Source: Pyrinomonas methylaliphatogenes
GTDB lineage: Bacteria > Acidobacteriota > Blastocatellia > Pyrinomonadales > Pyrinomonadaceae
Length of the DNA: 64,000 nucleotides
Assembly (NCBI RefSeq): GCF_000820845.2
Contig: NZ_CBXV010000001.1
Coordinates: 124,001 to 188,000, forward strand
Reading direction: 5' to 3'
Shown piece by piece: positions 29,083 to 38,542 of the stretch. The position numbers were made by a program, and so were the translations under genes. Positions within the stretch are counted from its first letter, which is position 1; each line of letters starts with the position of its first letter. The notes beneath the pieces were generated by a model. The model saw only the letters and a program-made list of their open reading frames with translations, ran no database searches and was not told the DNA's origin.

Positions 29083-30390
29083 TCAGCTTCCGGCGAAAGT
29101 GGCGGCTCCCGTCCGCAGTTCGGATCTTTCGGTTTCGCCAATAGGTGGAAGATCAGTTGTGACTTCGCGCATGATGCGCAAGATCCGTTCCACGTCCGAT
29201 GCGCGCAAACGCGCGTAAACGGGCAATTGCAGCGCGCGCGTCGTCTTACGCGCTCCGGGACAGTCAGCGGAAAATTCGGCAAACAGCGGCAATTCCGAAC
29301 ATAGATCGACGTGCGTTGTCTCGCAATCTATGCCGCGGCGGATCATTCGCCGCGCTGTCAGTTTCGGGTCCGAGACGTAGATCGAGTATTGATAATAGAC
29401 ATGCTCTGCGCCGTTTATGACCTTAGGCGTCCGTATGGCGTGATGACCAGCCAATCCTGAAGTGTATCGTTCGGCGTGCGCGCGCGTGCGCGCGTTGAAC
29501 TCCTCCAATCGATCCAGCGCGCGCAGTCCCAAGATCGCCTGAGCGTTCGCGTAGCGCCGCCGATAAGACGCCGGGAAAGGCGTGAGCGGGCGGATCTTCT
29601 CCCACACGTATTTCGATAGATCATAGTGACCAAACAACGAAACTAAAGCTTGCAACGGAAATCCCCACCAGATGAACCCGCGCGGGCTGATGGCGCAACG
29701 CGCAAGGTAACCGATGATGAAGCGTTGCGCCAGCTCCATCGGCGTCTGCAGCGGTTCGCTTTCAGCCTGTGCGCGGATGCGTGCGGCAAGCTCCGGATCG
29801 CGCGTTATGGCCATGCCGCCGCCATAGGTGTTGATCCCTTTGAGCATCTGAAAGCTGAAGAAAGCCGCGGTGCCGAAGGTGCCGACCAGACGTCCGCGGT
29901 AGCGCGCGCCGACAGCTTGCGCGCAATCTTCGATGACGACGAGCCCGTACTTCTCCGCTAGGCGCAGGATCGGCTCCATTTCGCACGGTTGGCCGTAAAG
30001 GTGGGTCGGAATGATGGCGCGCGTTCGTTCCGTGATCGCCGCTTCGATCTTTTCAGGCGCGAGATTGAATGTCAGCGGATCGACATCGACGAAGACAGGG
30101 CGCAATCCGGCGCGCCGCGCGATTTCCGGGATGACCCAGAAGGTGAGCGCCGGGATGATGATTTCGCTATCCGGCGGGAACTCCAATGCCCGCAGGATGT
30201 AATAGCACGCCATGCGCCCGTAGGAAGTCGCTATGGCGTGCTCGACCTGATGATAAGCGGCGAAGCGCCTTTCGAACTCCGCGATCGCTGGACCGGTGAC
30301 GGCTTCGCCGCGGCGAAAGGCGGCGATGATTTCGCGTTCATCTCCGGGGATCGAACGGATGCCGTAACGCGCGATAGCTCTAAGCCTCAT
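29083..30390 (-). CDS. DegT/DnrJ/EryC1/StrS-family PLP aminotransferase
   Basis: 435 residues. The PLP lysine is K184 in FSFQMLKGINTYGGG, with the cofactor aspartate in VVIEDCAQAVGARYRG. Family members transaminate keto-sugars for deoxyamino sugars, and some act on other ketones. The start overlaps the stop of the cobalamin-type radical SAM gene by four bases, so it belongs to the large operon. It may supply an amino-sugar head group or modify a keto-lipid. The C-terminus (last 30 residues) is Thr/Glu-rich and not conserved-looking. Confidence 0.92.
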   Translation of the reverse strand: MRLRAIARYGIRSIPGDEREIIAAFRRGEAVTGPAIAEFERRFAAYHQVEHAIATSYGRMACYYILRALEFPPDSEIIIPALTFWVIPEIARRAGLRPVFVDVDPLTFNLAPEKIEAAITERTRAIIPTHLYGQPCEMEPILRLAEKYGLVVIEDCAQAVGARYRGRLVGTFGTAAFFSFQMLKGINTYGGGMAITRDPELAARIRAQAESEPLQTPMELAQRFIIGYLARCAISPRGFIWWGFPLQALVSLFGHYDLSKYVWEKIRPLTPFPASYRRRYANAQAILGLRALDRLEEFNARTRAHAERYTSGLAGHHAIRTPKVINGAEHVYYQYSIYVSDPKLTARRMIRRGIDCETTHVDLCSELPLFAEFSADCPGARKTTRALQLPVYARLRASDVERILRIMREVTTDLPPIGETERSELRTGAATFAGS

Positions 30391-31823
30391 GCCGTCATCC
30401 TCCCTGATTGGTTGGCGTTAATCAACTCGTCGCCTATCCCAGCTTCGAGCATCCAATCGCGATCGAAGTGATCATACGCGCGCCAGGCTAAATCGTCCAA
30501 AAACTGAACTGGCTGCGAACGCGCGATGCCGTGCAGGCCGAAGAGATTGAAGAGTTGCGATGGTCGCCCGAAGAAACGCGAATAGGCCATGCCAAGCAAC
30601 AATCGGGCGCGCCGCGGCGTCAGGTTCGGATGGTTGAAGGTGAGAGTGTAGCCGTCGAACTTTTCCCAATCCCGCTCGAAGATGAGCGGTTTGAGCTGTT
30701 TGTAGAGCGGCGTGCCGGGATAGGGGGTGAGTACTTTGAAATTGGCGTGAGTCGTGTCGAGATCGCACGCGAAACGGATCGTATCGCGGATGCTCTCTTC
30801 GGTGTCTTGCAAGAAGCCGAAGACATAGAACGCCGTCGTCTTGATCCCGAGCTTCCAACAGAGCGCGATCATCCGGCGCATGTGTTCCGGCGGGATATAG
30901 CGGCGCCCGACGCGCTTCAAGATGCGTGGATCCGGAGATTCGACGCCGAAGGCGATGCCGCGCAGCCCAGCCGCGTGGAGCGCGCGGATTAACTCTTCAT
31001 CGAGATCATCCATGCGCGTTTCGCATTCGAAGGAACATTTGAGCCGGCGTTGCCGGATGAGTTCGGCAATCTGTAGGCAGCGTTCGCGGTCCAAGGTGAA
31101 GATCGGATCGCGAAGGACGAAATGTAACCGTCCGAAGCGCGCGCGGAGTTCTTCCATCTCTGCGACGACAGAGGCCGCCGAACGAGCCCGAAAGCCTGCT
31201 GTGATACGGTGCGGGCAATAGGTGCAATGCTCCGGGCAACTGCGACTGGTCAGCATCGGAACGGCATGCGTCAGCCCGATGCGCCGACGATTGGTATAGC
31301 CGAAACGCTTGATGCCAACCAGATCCCATCGCGGGAAGGGTAAAGAGTCGAGGTCGTTAATCGCCGGACTTTGGACCAGCCCGCTTAACTCTTCGCCGCG
31401 CGCCAGGCGCTCTGCCGCCGCTTCCGGTTCGCCGCTGATGATAAAATCGGCGACGTCGGCGAAGAGCTCCGGTAAGAAGGTGGCCGGAGTCCCGAAGAAG
31501 CCGACGCGCATGCCGCGCGCGCGCGCCGCTTGTGCCCACTCGCGTTCGCGTTTGTAGTCGACGAGCGAAGTGAGCACGAGGGCGATGTCCGCTTCCGCAA
31601 ATTCGCCGCGCGTGAAGATGACGCGATGACCGTGTTGCGCGAAGATCGCCGCTAGATACCCGACATGAATGCTCGGGAGGTTTTGGAAGACGCGCCGCAC
31701 GCGCTCGATGAAGCGCGTGTAGAAAGAGTCGGCATAAAACCGCGATCCATAACCGCCGGCGATCGTGTCTTTGTTGACGAAGCCATTCTTCGATTCGAGA
31801 TCAGCGATGATGATTGTGGCCAT
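30387..31823 (-). CDS. Cobalamin-binding-domain radical SAM protein
   Basis: 478 residues. An N-terminal Rossmann-like domain (about 1-150) of the B12-binding type is followed by a radical SAM domain with C196-C200-C203 in SRSCPEHCTYCPHR and a C-terminal region of about 120 residues. Class B enzymes of this layout methylate unactivated carbons or perform ring chemistry on lipids and natural products (HpnP- or BchE-like). The canonical DxHxxG cobalamin loop is not evident, so cobalamin binding is uncertain. It lies 15 bp after the ligase gene and overlaps the DegT gene by four bases. Confidence 0.88.
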   Translation of the reverse strand: MATIIIADLESKNGFVNKDTIAGGYGSRFYADSFYTRFIERVRRVFQNLPSIHVGYLAAIFAQHGHRVIFTRGEFAEADIALVLTSLVDYKREREWAQAARARGMRVGFFGTPATFLPELFADVADFIISGEPEAAAERLARGEELSGLVQSPAINDLDSLPFPRWDLVGIKRFGYTNRRRIGLTHAVPMLTSRSCPEHCTYCPHRITAGFRARSAASVVAEMEELRARFGRLHFVLRDPIFTLDRERCLQIAELIRQRRLKCSFECETRMDDLDEELIRALHAAGLRGIAFGVESPDPRILKRVGRRYIPPEHMRRMIALCWKLGIKTTAFYVFGFLQDTEESIRDTIRFACDLDTTHANFKVLTPYPGTPLYKQLKPLIFERDWEKFDGYTLTFNHPNLTPRRARLLLGMAYSRFFGRPSQLFNLFGLHGIARSQPVQFLDDLAWRAYDHFDRDWMLEAGIGDELINANQSGRMTA

Positions 31824-31838
31824 ATGATCATTCCTCTC

Positions 31839-33227
31839 TCAGATCGCCATGGGATAAAAGAGCGTTTGATCCGTGCTCCGCTCTCCGACGACTGTCGGTC
31901 GGCGGTCCAAAATCAGTTTGAGCTTCCTTCCGCGACGTAACTCGCCGCGCGCTGCTGGGCGCACGCGCAGCTTGTAGAGGCGCATCTCGTAGTTCTTCCA
32001 AAAATCCGGGAACCGTTCGCGCAGTCGCGCGAGGATGAGGCGCTCTAAATCCGGTGTCGCCAGTTCTGTCTCGACGCGCAGTTCGATCACATCGCATTGG
32101 CCGTCGTGCTCGACTGCGGCTTGCCATTCGGCGGTCGCTAAAGGCGTATCGCGCAACAGTTCGGCGAACACCCACGGCCCGACGTTGCCCATGCCGCAAA
32201 CGACCATCTCATCGCTTCGGGCGCGGATCTTCGCGATCCTTCGGGTGGGCCACCCGCACGCGCAGGGCTCTTCGATCAGGCGCGTGATGTCGCCTGCGCG
32301 ATAGCGAATCAGCGGCATGACGCGGCGCGTGAGCGTCGTGTAGACGAGTTCGCCGTAACCATCGGCATCCGCATCGGCGATCTCGAAGAAGAAATCGAGG
32401 TCGTTACGGTGATAACCGGCTTGAGCTTGACATTCGATACCAAGCGCGCCGAAGGCTTCCGTCTGGCCGTAGTTCAGATAGAGCGGCGCGCGCCATACGC
32501 GCTCGATCCGCCGCCTCGCGCTCTCGACGATGTTCTCGCCCCCGGCGAAAAGGAATTTTATGGGCCATGTGCCGCGCTCTTCGGCCACATCGGTCAGACG
32601 GGAGAGCCACGACGGCTCACCGAAGATGACGGTCGGGCGGTATGAGCGAATCCGTTCGTAAAATTCGAGCGGTTCGATCTTGCCCGCTTCGATGTGGAAA
32701 CATCCGATGTGTTTCAGCGTCGCGCGGAGGATGGCGGGCGAAACCCAGAACGAGCAGTCGAAAGCGCTCGCCACGCGATCCGCGCGTTCTAGGCCGAGCA
32801 GGCGAAGGCAGATGGCCGCCAGACGCCCCGCTCGGTCCATCTCTTCGTCGGAAAAGAAGGCGCGCTTAGGGATCGCTGAGGTCGTCCCCGTAGTCTCAAA
32901 AGCCGTCTCGGGCCTGCCGGTCAAGAAGGCTTCGGCCCCGTAGTGACGCAAGTCTTCGCCAGTCGTGTAGAAGTCACCGAGCTGCTGCGGATGTTCGATC
33001 CTCTCGATGTCGATCCGATGGCGGCTGAACTGCTCGCGATAGAAGGGGGAGTGTTCAGCGACGAAACGCAGCGTCTGGCGAAAGCGCGCGCGTTGGATCG
33101 CGCCGAGAAGTGACGGCGGGAGATGGCTGAGCGCGCCCACCGCTAAGCGCGGATGCGCGGCGCGCAGGGCGAGCGCTTCCAAATTGTCGGCAATAGTTAG
33201 AAACGAAAGTGCCCTCATCTCTATCAA
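31839..33227 (-). CDS. PaaK-like adenylate-forming enzyme
   Basis: 462 residues resembling phenylacetate-CoA ligase and capsule-associated CapK proteins. The phosphate-binding motif is FETTGTTSAIPKRAF, the substrate-site motif LNYGQTEAFGALGIEC, and PLIRYRAGDITRL precedes a short C-terminal domain. It should activate a carboxylic acid as an acyl-adenylate and pass it to CoA, a carrier protein or an amine. In this operon the amine formed by an aminotransferase is a possible acceptor. It overlaps the class III aminotransferase stop by four bases. Confidence 0.87.
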   Translation of the reverse strand: MIEMRALSFLTIADNLEALALRAAHPRLAVGALSHLPPSLLGAIQRARFRQTLRFVAEHSPFYREQFSRHRIDIERIEHPQQLGDFYTTGEDLRHYGAEAFLTGRPETAFETTGTTSAIPKRAFFSDEEMDRAGRLAAICLRLLGLERADRVASAFDCSFWVSPAILRATLKHIGCFHIEAGKIEPLEFYERIRSYRPTVIFGEPSWLSRLTDVAEERGTWPIKFLFAGGENIVESARRRIERVWRAPLYLNYGQTEAFGALGIECQAQAGYHRNDLDFFFEIADADADGYGELVYTTLTRRVMPLIRYRAGDITRLIEEPCACGWPTRRIAKIRARSDEMVVCGMGNVGPWVFAELLRDTPLATAEWQAAVEHDGQCDVIELRVETELATPDLERLILARLRERFPDFWKNYEMRLYKLRVRPAARGELRRGRKLKLILDRRPTVVGERSTDQTLFYPMAI

Positions 33228-34654
33228 GTGCGATCTGGAGCGCAGCGGCGGATCAGTTGGTCCAGCAAATCGATCGCTAGGTCGATCTCCTCATACGTGA
33301 TGTCGAAGCAAGGCGCGAGCGTGAAGACGTTCTTGTAGTAACCGCCGATGTCAAGGACCAAACCCATTTTGCGACCGCGCCCATCGAGGTCGCCGCGCAA
33401 ACCTTCGGCGAAGATGCGGTCGGTCAGTTCGCGGTCTGGCGTATATCCATCTTCGGCGCAGATCTCGATTCGCAACGCCATCCCCATCCCGTCAACGTCG
33501 CCGATCACTTTGGGATAGCGGCGCTGAAGCTCGCGCAAGCGATCGAGGAAATATCCTCCTTTGCGGCGCGTGATCTCTTCGTAGTCTTTCTCTTCGAGCA
33601 TCGAGATCGTCTCTAAGCCGATGGCGGTGCCGAGCGGATTCGACGAGAACGTCGAATGCGTCGAGCCGGGCGGAAACTTCGCCGGCGAGATCAACTCCTC
33701 GCGCGCCCAGATGCCGGATAGCGGGTTCAGACCGTTGGTCAGCGCTTTGCCGAAGACGATGATGTCCGGCGCGACATCGAAATTCTCGATGGCCCAGAAT
33801 TTCCCCGCGCGATAGAAGCCCATCTGGATCTCGTCGTCGACGAGCAAGATCTTGTGTTCATCGAGGATTCGTTTGAGCGCGCGGAAATAACCGGGCGGCG
33901 GGACGATATATCCGCCGGTCCCTTGGATCGGTTCGATGTAAAAGGCGGCGAACTCACATTCGCCCGCCTTCGCATCCCAGAAAGAGTGATACTCGGTCTC
34001 AAACAGACGGGCGAACTGTTCGACGCAGTAAAGGCCGCAATCGTCGCGCCGTTTGCCGTAAGGGCAGCGGAAACAATATGGGAAGGGAACGAAATGGGCG
34101 CGGTCGGAGAAGTGCCCATAGCGTCGGCGATAGCGATAGCTCGACGTGATCGCCGAGGCGCCGAGCGTTCGTCCATGGTAGCTGCCCATGAAGGCGAAGA
34201 CCAAAGATTTGCCGGTCTCGTTGCGCACGATCTTGAGCGAATCTTCGATCGCTTGTGCGCCGCCGACGTTGAAATGCACGCGCCCTTTGAGGCCGAACTT
34301 CGATTCATTCAGGCGGGCGATGGCCGCGGCGAGCAAGACCTTCTCGGCGTGGAGATATTGGCAGGCGAGTTGCGGCAATCTCTCCAACTGTCTTTTGAGC
34401 GCAGCCTGCAATCGCTCGTTGGCGTAGCCGAAACTCGCCGCCGAATACCACATCTGCAGATCGAGATACGGTCGCCCGTCATCATCGTAGAGATAACTTC
34501 CTTCGCATCGCGCGAAGAATTTCGGAGTTTCGAGATAGTGGACCGTATCGCCCCACGAGCAATATTCGCGCTCCAATTCGCGCAGTTCATCTTCGCTCGC
34601 GCGGCGTTGAATTTGGACCAGCCGTGTTCTTGCTTCGTAACCTTCAGCCTTCAT
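33224..34654 (-). CDS. Class III PLP aminotransferase
   Basis: 476 residues from the ATG at 34654, which has GGAGG four bases upstream and overlaps the HAD stop (ATGA). The open frame continues to 35002 but that part is an Arg/Ser-rich shadow of the HAD gene. The PLP lysine is K303 in IVFGKALTNGLNP, with DDEIQMGFYR (PLP-ring aspartate) and GSYHGRTLGASAIT before it. Residues 194-210 contain four cysteines (YCFRC...CGLYC) in a loop where several class III enzymes carry a YCFRCP-type sequence. Such enzymes convert aldehydes or keto-acids to amines. The SDR reductase in the same operon could provide a fatty aldehyde. Confidence 0.92.
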   Translation of the reverse strand: MKAEGYEARTRLVQIQRRASEDELRELEREYCSWGDTVHYLETPKFFARCEGSYLYDDDGRPYLDLQMWYSAASFGYANERLQAALKRQLERLPQLACQYLHAEKVLLAAAIARLNESKFGLKGRVHFNVGGAQAIEDSLKIVRNETGKSLVFAFMGSYHGRTLGASAITSSYRYRRRYGHFSDRAHFVPFPYCFRCPYGKRRDDCGLYCVEQFARLFETEYHSFWDAKAGECEFAAFYIEPIQGTGGYIVPPPGYFRALKRILDEHKILLVDDEIQMGFYRAGKFWAIENFDVAPDIIVFGKALTNGLNPLSGIWAREELISPAKFPPGSTHSTFSSNPLGTAIGLETISMLEEKDYEEITRRKGGYFLDRLRELQRRYPKVIGDVDGMGMALRIEICAEDGYTPDRELTDRIFAEGLRGDLDGRGRKMGLVLDIGGYYKNVFTLAPCFDITYEEIDLAIDLLDQLIRRCAPDRT

Positions 34655-35361
34655 GATGCCTCCATTCCGACCAGAATCTCTTCGTCGGCTCGCCCGTTTA
34701 GCGCATCGCCGCGCGCGGCGAGATGAGCGGCGACCTCGGCGAGCCGGGCATAAGGGAAGAACGCGATACCGCGCGTGGCGCAGAAGTCGGCCAGTCTGCC
34801 TTTCGCGAAGACTTCGTCGGCGTGCTGTGCTGCGTAACGATCGGAAAGGCCATCGCCGACAAAGATGGCGCGCGCGCTGGCGCGTGCGAGAAGTCGCATC
34901 ACCATCGGTTTGCAAGTCGCGCAACCGTGAGGGCAGGAGTGATGAGCGAAGGGGAATTCGATGCGCCAGCGATCCCCTTCCGGTTCGAGATGACTGGCGC
35001 AAATGCGGACGCCGCGAAGAAGCGGCGTAAGTTCAGCCGAACGCGCGAGGATGCGGCGGATGCAATAATCGAATCCTTCGCTGACTATGTGAACCTGAAT
35101 GGAATTACAGGCGCAAACTTCCAGCAGGCCGCCGAATCCATCGTCGATTTCGATGCTATCGAGCAGATCGTCCAATTCCCGACGCGAGGCGCGAACCAAT
35201 CGCATCTGGGCGTGAAGGCAATCGCGTGATCCCATGCGTCCAGCCTCCCAGTCGGCCTCGATCGCGCGCCATTGCGGCTCGGCGAAGGCTTCGAGGATCA
35301 AATCCGTTACGTCGCACTGCGTGATCGTCCCATCGAAGTCGAGAAAGAGAACGTTTTTCAT
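34651..35361 (-). CDS. HAD-family phosphatase (MtnX/SerB-like)
   Basis: 236 residues. HAD motif I is D8-F-D10-G-T in FLDFDGTITQCDVTD, with HIVSEGFDYCIRRIL as motif II and FVGDGLSDRYAAQHAD as motif IV. The helical cap and length match the HAD-IB group that includes phosphoserine phosphatase and MtnX. Here it most likely removes a phosphate from a biosynthetic intermediate. A cysteine-rich stretch (CPHGCATC near 145) is unusual and may bind metal. It is translationally coupled to the aminotransferase. Confidence 0.87.
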   Translation of the reverse strand: MKNVLFLDFDGTITQCDVTDLILEAFAEPQWRAIEADWEAGRMGSRDCLHAQMRLVRASRRELDDLLDSIEIDDGFGGLLEVCACNSIQVHIVSEGFDYCIRRILARSAELTPLLRGVRICASHLEPEGDRWRIEFPFAHHSCPHGCATCKPMVMRLLARASARAIFVGDGLSDRYAAQHADEVFAKGRLADFCATRGIAFFPYARLAEVAAHLAARGDALNGRADEEILVGMEAS

Positions 35362-35394
35362 ATCTCAACCCTTTCACCCATTGACTGGACCGGT

Positions 35395-36111
35395 TCATCC
35401 AGCGAGCAGTTCATCGAGCGAAACGAAGCTCAATCCGCGAGAGCGCGCGCCTTCGATGATGATGGGGAGCGCCGCCACGGTCGCGCGCCGATCGCTTTTC
35501 CCGGAACTGTCGCCATCGTGCAGCAGGATGATCGCGCCGGGCTCGAGGCGATGAAGGACTGCGCGCGCGATCTCCGCAGCATCCCTCTTCTTCCAATCGA
35601 AACCGGTGACGGTCCACTGAATGGTCTCCAAACCCAATTCACGCGCGGCGCGAAAGTAGGCCGGCGTGCGCACGCCGCAAGGCGGGCGGGCGACCTTCGG
35701 TAAGATGCCCGTCGCTGCGAAGATCGCTCTTTGCGCGCGTTCGAGTTCCCATCGCGTGCGATGCGCGCGGCAGTAGAGATAGATCGGATGCGAGTAGGAA
35801 TGATTGCCGATCTCATGCCCGCGCGCCGCAACTTCGCGCGCTAGATCGGGACGGCGTTCGACCTCGCGACCGATCATGAAGAAGGCAGCGCGTACATCGT
35901 GCCTCGCTAGAACATCGAGGACTTCCGGCGTTTGGTCGGATGGACCGTCATCGAAGGTGAGAGCCACTGCGTTGGTCTCCGCTCTGCCGCGCCAGCGAGT
36001 GCGCCCGAGCAGCTGCGAACGGACCGCGTAGGTCGCATAATAGACAGCTCCCCACGCGCCACTGGCGGCGCATATGAACGCGAGAGGGATCGTTGGCAAG
36101 TTAAGCGTCAT
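35395..36111 (-). CDS. Polysaccharide deacetylase (NodB/CE4) family protein
   Basis: About 238 residues from the ATG at 36111; an in-frame TTG at 36129 is less likely. A hydrophobic N-terminal segment (LPTIPLAFICAASGAWG) may be a signal anchor. NodB motifs are complete: TFDDGPS (catalytic base and metal Asp), HEIGNHSYSHP (two metal His), RPPCG and a C-terminal LLHDG. CE4 enzymes remove N-acetyl groups from GlcNAc or related sugars. Beside two lipid-type glycosyltransferases, this suggests conversion of a GlcNAc-lipid to a glucosaminyl-lipid. It overlaps the preceding glycosyltransferase by about 11 bp. Confidence 0.9.
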   Translation of the reverse strand: MTLNLPTIPLAFICAASGAWGAVYYATYAVRSQLLGRTRWRGRAETNAVALTFDDGPSDQTPEVLDVLARHDVRAAFFMIGREVERRPDLAREVAARGHEIGNHSYSHPIYLYCRAHRTRWELERAQRAIFAATGILPKVARPPCGVRTPAYFRAARELGLETIQWTVTGFDWKKRDAAEIARAVLHRLEPGAIILLHDGDSSGKSDRRATVAALPIIIEGARSRGLSFVSLDELLAG

Positions 36112-37300
36112 GTCGGAACATCGCTCCAATCCGTCTCTTCGTTATCGCCTCGATGATCCAAGCCGCGATCCGATCGGCGGCGCCTTCGCGCTTGTGTGCG
36201 CGACACGCGCGTCGCATGCGTTCAAGGCGCATTGGATCGGCGAGAAGGCGCGCCGCGATCGTCGCCGCTTCGCGTGCGGTCTTAGCCGCGCAGCCGACTC
36301 CCCAAAGTTCGAGCAAAGAGTGTTGCGCGCGTTCGGCTCCGGGCGGCGGAAGCGGAGCGACGATCGGTAGTTCGGCGACCAACGCTTCGTCGAAGAAATT
36401 CCCCAATTTGCTCACCGCCAGATCGGCTGCGCGCATGAGCAAGGGCATCTCATCGGTCCAGCCGAGAACGCGCACGCGCGCCTTCGCTTTCGCGGCGAGC
36501 TTTTCGCATTTTTCCTTCAAGCGTGCGCACCGTCCGGCAAGGACGATGAGTTGAGCGCGCGGGACATGCCGAATGGCCTGGTCCAGCATCTCAGCCAGAT
36601 TCAACCCCTCGCCTCCGCCGGCGATGAGAAGCAGAGGGAGTTCTGGCGTGAGCTCGAACCTCTGACACACGGCTTTTCGCGCCTCCGCGCGCGCGGGCAT
36701 CGATTTGAACTCCGGCGCCAGTGGCAACCCCCAAGCGACTACGGAAGAGGCCGGCGCGCCGTTGGCGATGTAAGCTTCGCGTAGGCTTTCGGTCATCACC
36801 CCATAGAGATCGACCTCAGGTTGAACCCACGCGCGGTCGGCGTCGTAGCAAGTGTTGACGGCGACGATCGGACAATCGAGCGCCAGATCGCGCTTGATGA
36901 GCGCGGCGATCTCGCAGCATCCTACTTCAGTTGCGACCATCGCCTGCGGTCGAACGCTTCGCGCAAGCTCGAATAGCTGGCGGCAGTTCAAGCGGTAGTA
37001 CCATGCCGGACTGGTCCTCGGGCGCTGCTTTTGGTAGCGATCTATGCGATCCCAGAGCGTCGGGGCATAGCGCAATAGCCATAGATACGCCGTAACGTGT
37101 GTGAAGCGCGCGATCGCGCTCATGTAGCTCGAGATCTCGATGATCCGTAAGTTCAAATCCCCATGCGCTCGGAGCGCCGAGGCGATTGAAGAAGCCGTGC
37201 GCATGTGGCCCGCCCCGTTGGCGATGGCGAGCAGCCAGATTGGGCCATGCCCCATCGCTACGTTCTCTTCAAAACTCGATTTGTATGCGATCTGCCTCAT
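36101..37300 (-). CDS. GT-B glycosyltransferase, MGDG synthase/MurG-like (second copy)
   Basis: 399 residues, related to the upstream glycosyltransferase. The N-terminal acceptor domain has GAGHMRTASSIASAL, matching the GxGHxxAA loop of MGDG synthase and UgtP. The C-terminal donor domain has LLLIAGGGEGL and VLGWTDEMPLLMRAADLAVSKLGNF. The donor-loop glycines (usually KPGGLT) read SKLGNFFDEA, so donor use may differ from its neighbour. It probably adds a second sugar to a lipid. It overlaps the neighbouring glycosyltransferase gene by four bases. Confidence 0.86.
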   Translation of the reverse strand: MRQIAYKSSFEENVAMGHGPIWLLAIANGAGHMRTASSIASALRAHGDLNLRIIEISSYMSAIARFTHVTAYLWLLRYAPTLWDRIDRYQKQRPRTSPAWYYRLNCRQLFELARSVRPQAMVATEVGCCEIAALIKRDLALDCPIVAVNTCYDADRAWVQPEVDLYGVMTESLREAYIANGAPASSVVAWGLPLAPEFKSMPARAEARKAVCQRFELTPELPLLLIAGGGEGLNLAEMLDQAIRHVPRAQLIVLAGRCARLKEKCEKLAAKAKARVRVLGWTDEMPLLMRAADLAVSKLGNFFDEALVAELPIVAPLPPPGAERAQHSLLELWGVGCAAKTAREAATIAARLLADPMRLERMRRACRAHKREGAADRIAAWIIEAITKRRIGAMFRHDA

Positions 37301-38535
37301 GCCCTTTGCGCGATCGGTTCAACCGTTTGGTACGTTTGCGAGTTTCGATAAAAGCCATCCTCGGATCGCCCATCAGCGCTCATGCGCGGATCCTCACCGT
37401 GAAGCGCCAGACGGGCGATTCGCTGCGCGGCATCGGATGCGGCGAAGCGCGCAAGTTGCACCTTCATCTCTTGTCGGCGCGCGTCGTCACGGAGCAGAGC
37501 GAGCGCATATTCGGCTGCCTGTTTCGGATCGCGCGCTAGGAGAGCCGCGCCGCCTTCGACGAGCCTCATCGCGTTCTTCTCTTCTGGTCCGGGGATCGGA
37601 TCGTAGAGCACCAGCGGCAGTGCGCAATTGGCCGCTTCCGTCAACGTGAGCCCGCCCGGTTTGCTGATCAGCACGTCAGCGGCTTTCATGAAAGACGGGA
37701 CATCGTCGGTCCAACCGATACGGTGTAGCGTGACTGGAGGTGTAGCTTGTAAACGCGCGAGCGCGCGGCGCGCGCGCTCATCGCGCCCGGCGATGGCGAT
37801 CAACTGTAGCGGCTCGCCGCAAGAGCAGAGATGCGCCGCGACTTGATCCATCCGCGTCGGTCCCATCCCGCCGCCCATCAATAAGACCACCGGGCGGCCA
37901 TCATCGAGACGGTGGTGGGCAAGTGCCTTCTTCTCGCTTCCAGTTTCCGTGATGCTTGGGATGCCGGTTACGCTGATCGCATCTTTTCTGACGCCCCATG
38001 CGCAGAGTTGTTCGGCTGTATGGCTGTCTGCGACGGCGTAGTGCGAGACTTCGTCTTGAACCCAAACGGGCTCTGTCTCGTAATCGGTGATGACGGCGAG
38101 GATGCGCGCTTCCGTTTGCCCGCGCCGTCGCGCGAGCGCCGCTATTTCGCAAGCCGCGACTTCGACGGCGATGATCACGTCGGGCGCGAAGCTTTCGATG
38201 GTGCGGAAAACGTGGGCACATCCCCATTCGAAGAGGAGAGCGGGCGCCGTCTTCTTGTGCATGTGGTGGCGGCGTGCGGTGAAAAGCCGCGCCCATAATT
38301 TAGGCGCGTGGCGAATCATCGCCCAATATGGCCAGACATAGAAGAGATGGAAAAAGAAGCGACATCCATCGAGCGCGTCGAGGAGAAGAACGCGCTCCGG
38401 CGAAAGGATGGTGCGGAGTTGCTGAGCGATCGCTTGTGCGGCACGCACGTGCCCGTAACCGAACGAAAGCGTCAGCACGAGCGCGCGCTCCTTCTTCGGT
38501 TCGTAAGCGACTTCGTTCAAGGCGATTTCTCCCAT
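37297..38535 (-). CDS. GT-B glycosyltransferase, MGDG synthase/UgtP-like (first copy)
   Basis: 412 residues from the ATG at 38535. The acceptor loop SFGYGHVRAAQAIAQQL and the donor motifs VVLLMGGGMGPT and KPGGLTLTEAANCALPLVLYDP are typical of processive diacylglycerol glycosyltransferases (UgtP, MGDG synthase), relatives of MurG. The predicted reaction is transfer of a hexose or GlcNAc from a nucleotide sugar to a membrane lipid. The ATG has GGGGAG immediately before it; a TTG at 38520 with better-spaced GGGAG is an alternative. The gene follows the ABC permease by 7 bp. Confidence 0.88.
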   Translation of the reverse strand: MGEIALNEVAYEPKKERALVLTLSFGYGHVRAAQAIAQQLRTILSPERVLLLDALDGCRFFFHLFYVWPYWAMIRHAPKLWARLFTARRHHMHKKTAPALLFEWGCAHVFRTIESFAPDVIIAVEVAACEIAALARRRGQTEARILAVITDYETEPVWVQDEVSHYAVADSHTAEQLCAWGVRKDAISVTGIPSITETGSEKKALAHHRLDDGRPVVLLMGGGMGPTRMDQVAAHLCSCGEPLQLIAIAGRDERARRALARLQATPPVTLHRIGWTDDVPSFMKAADVLISKPGGLTLTEAANCALPLVLYDPIPGPEEKNAMRLVEGGAALLARDPKQAAEYALALLRDDARRQEMKVQLARFAASDAAQRIARLALHGEDPRMSADGRSEDGFYRNSQTYQTVEPIAQRA

Positions 38536-38542
38536 CTCCCCT

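Noticed and set aside
34655-35002. N-terminal extension of the class III aminotransferase
   Set aside because: The extension is an Arg/Ser-rich shadow of the HAD gene; a GGAGG-led ATG at 34654 fits the family start.
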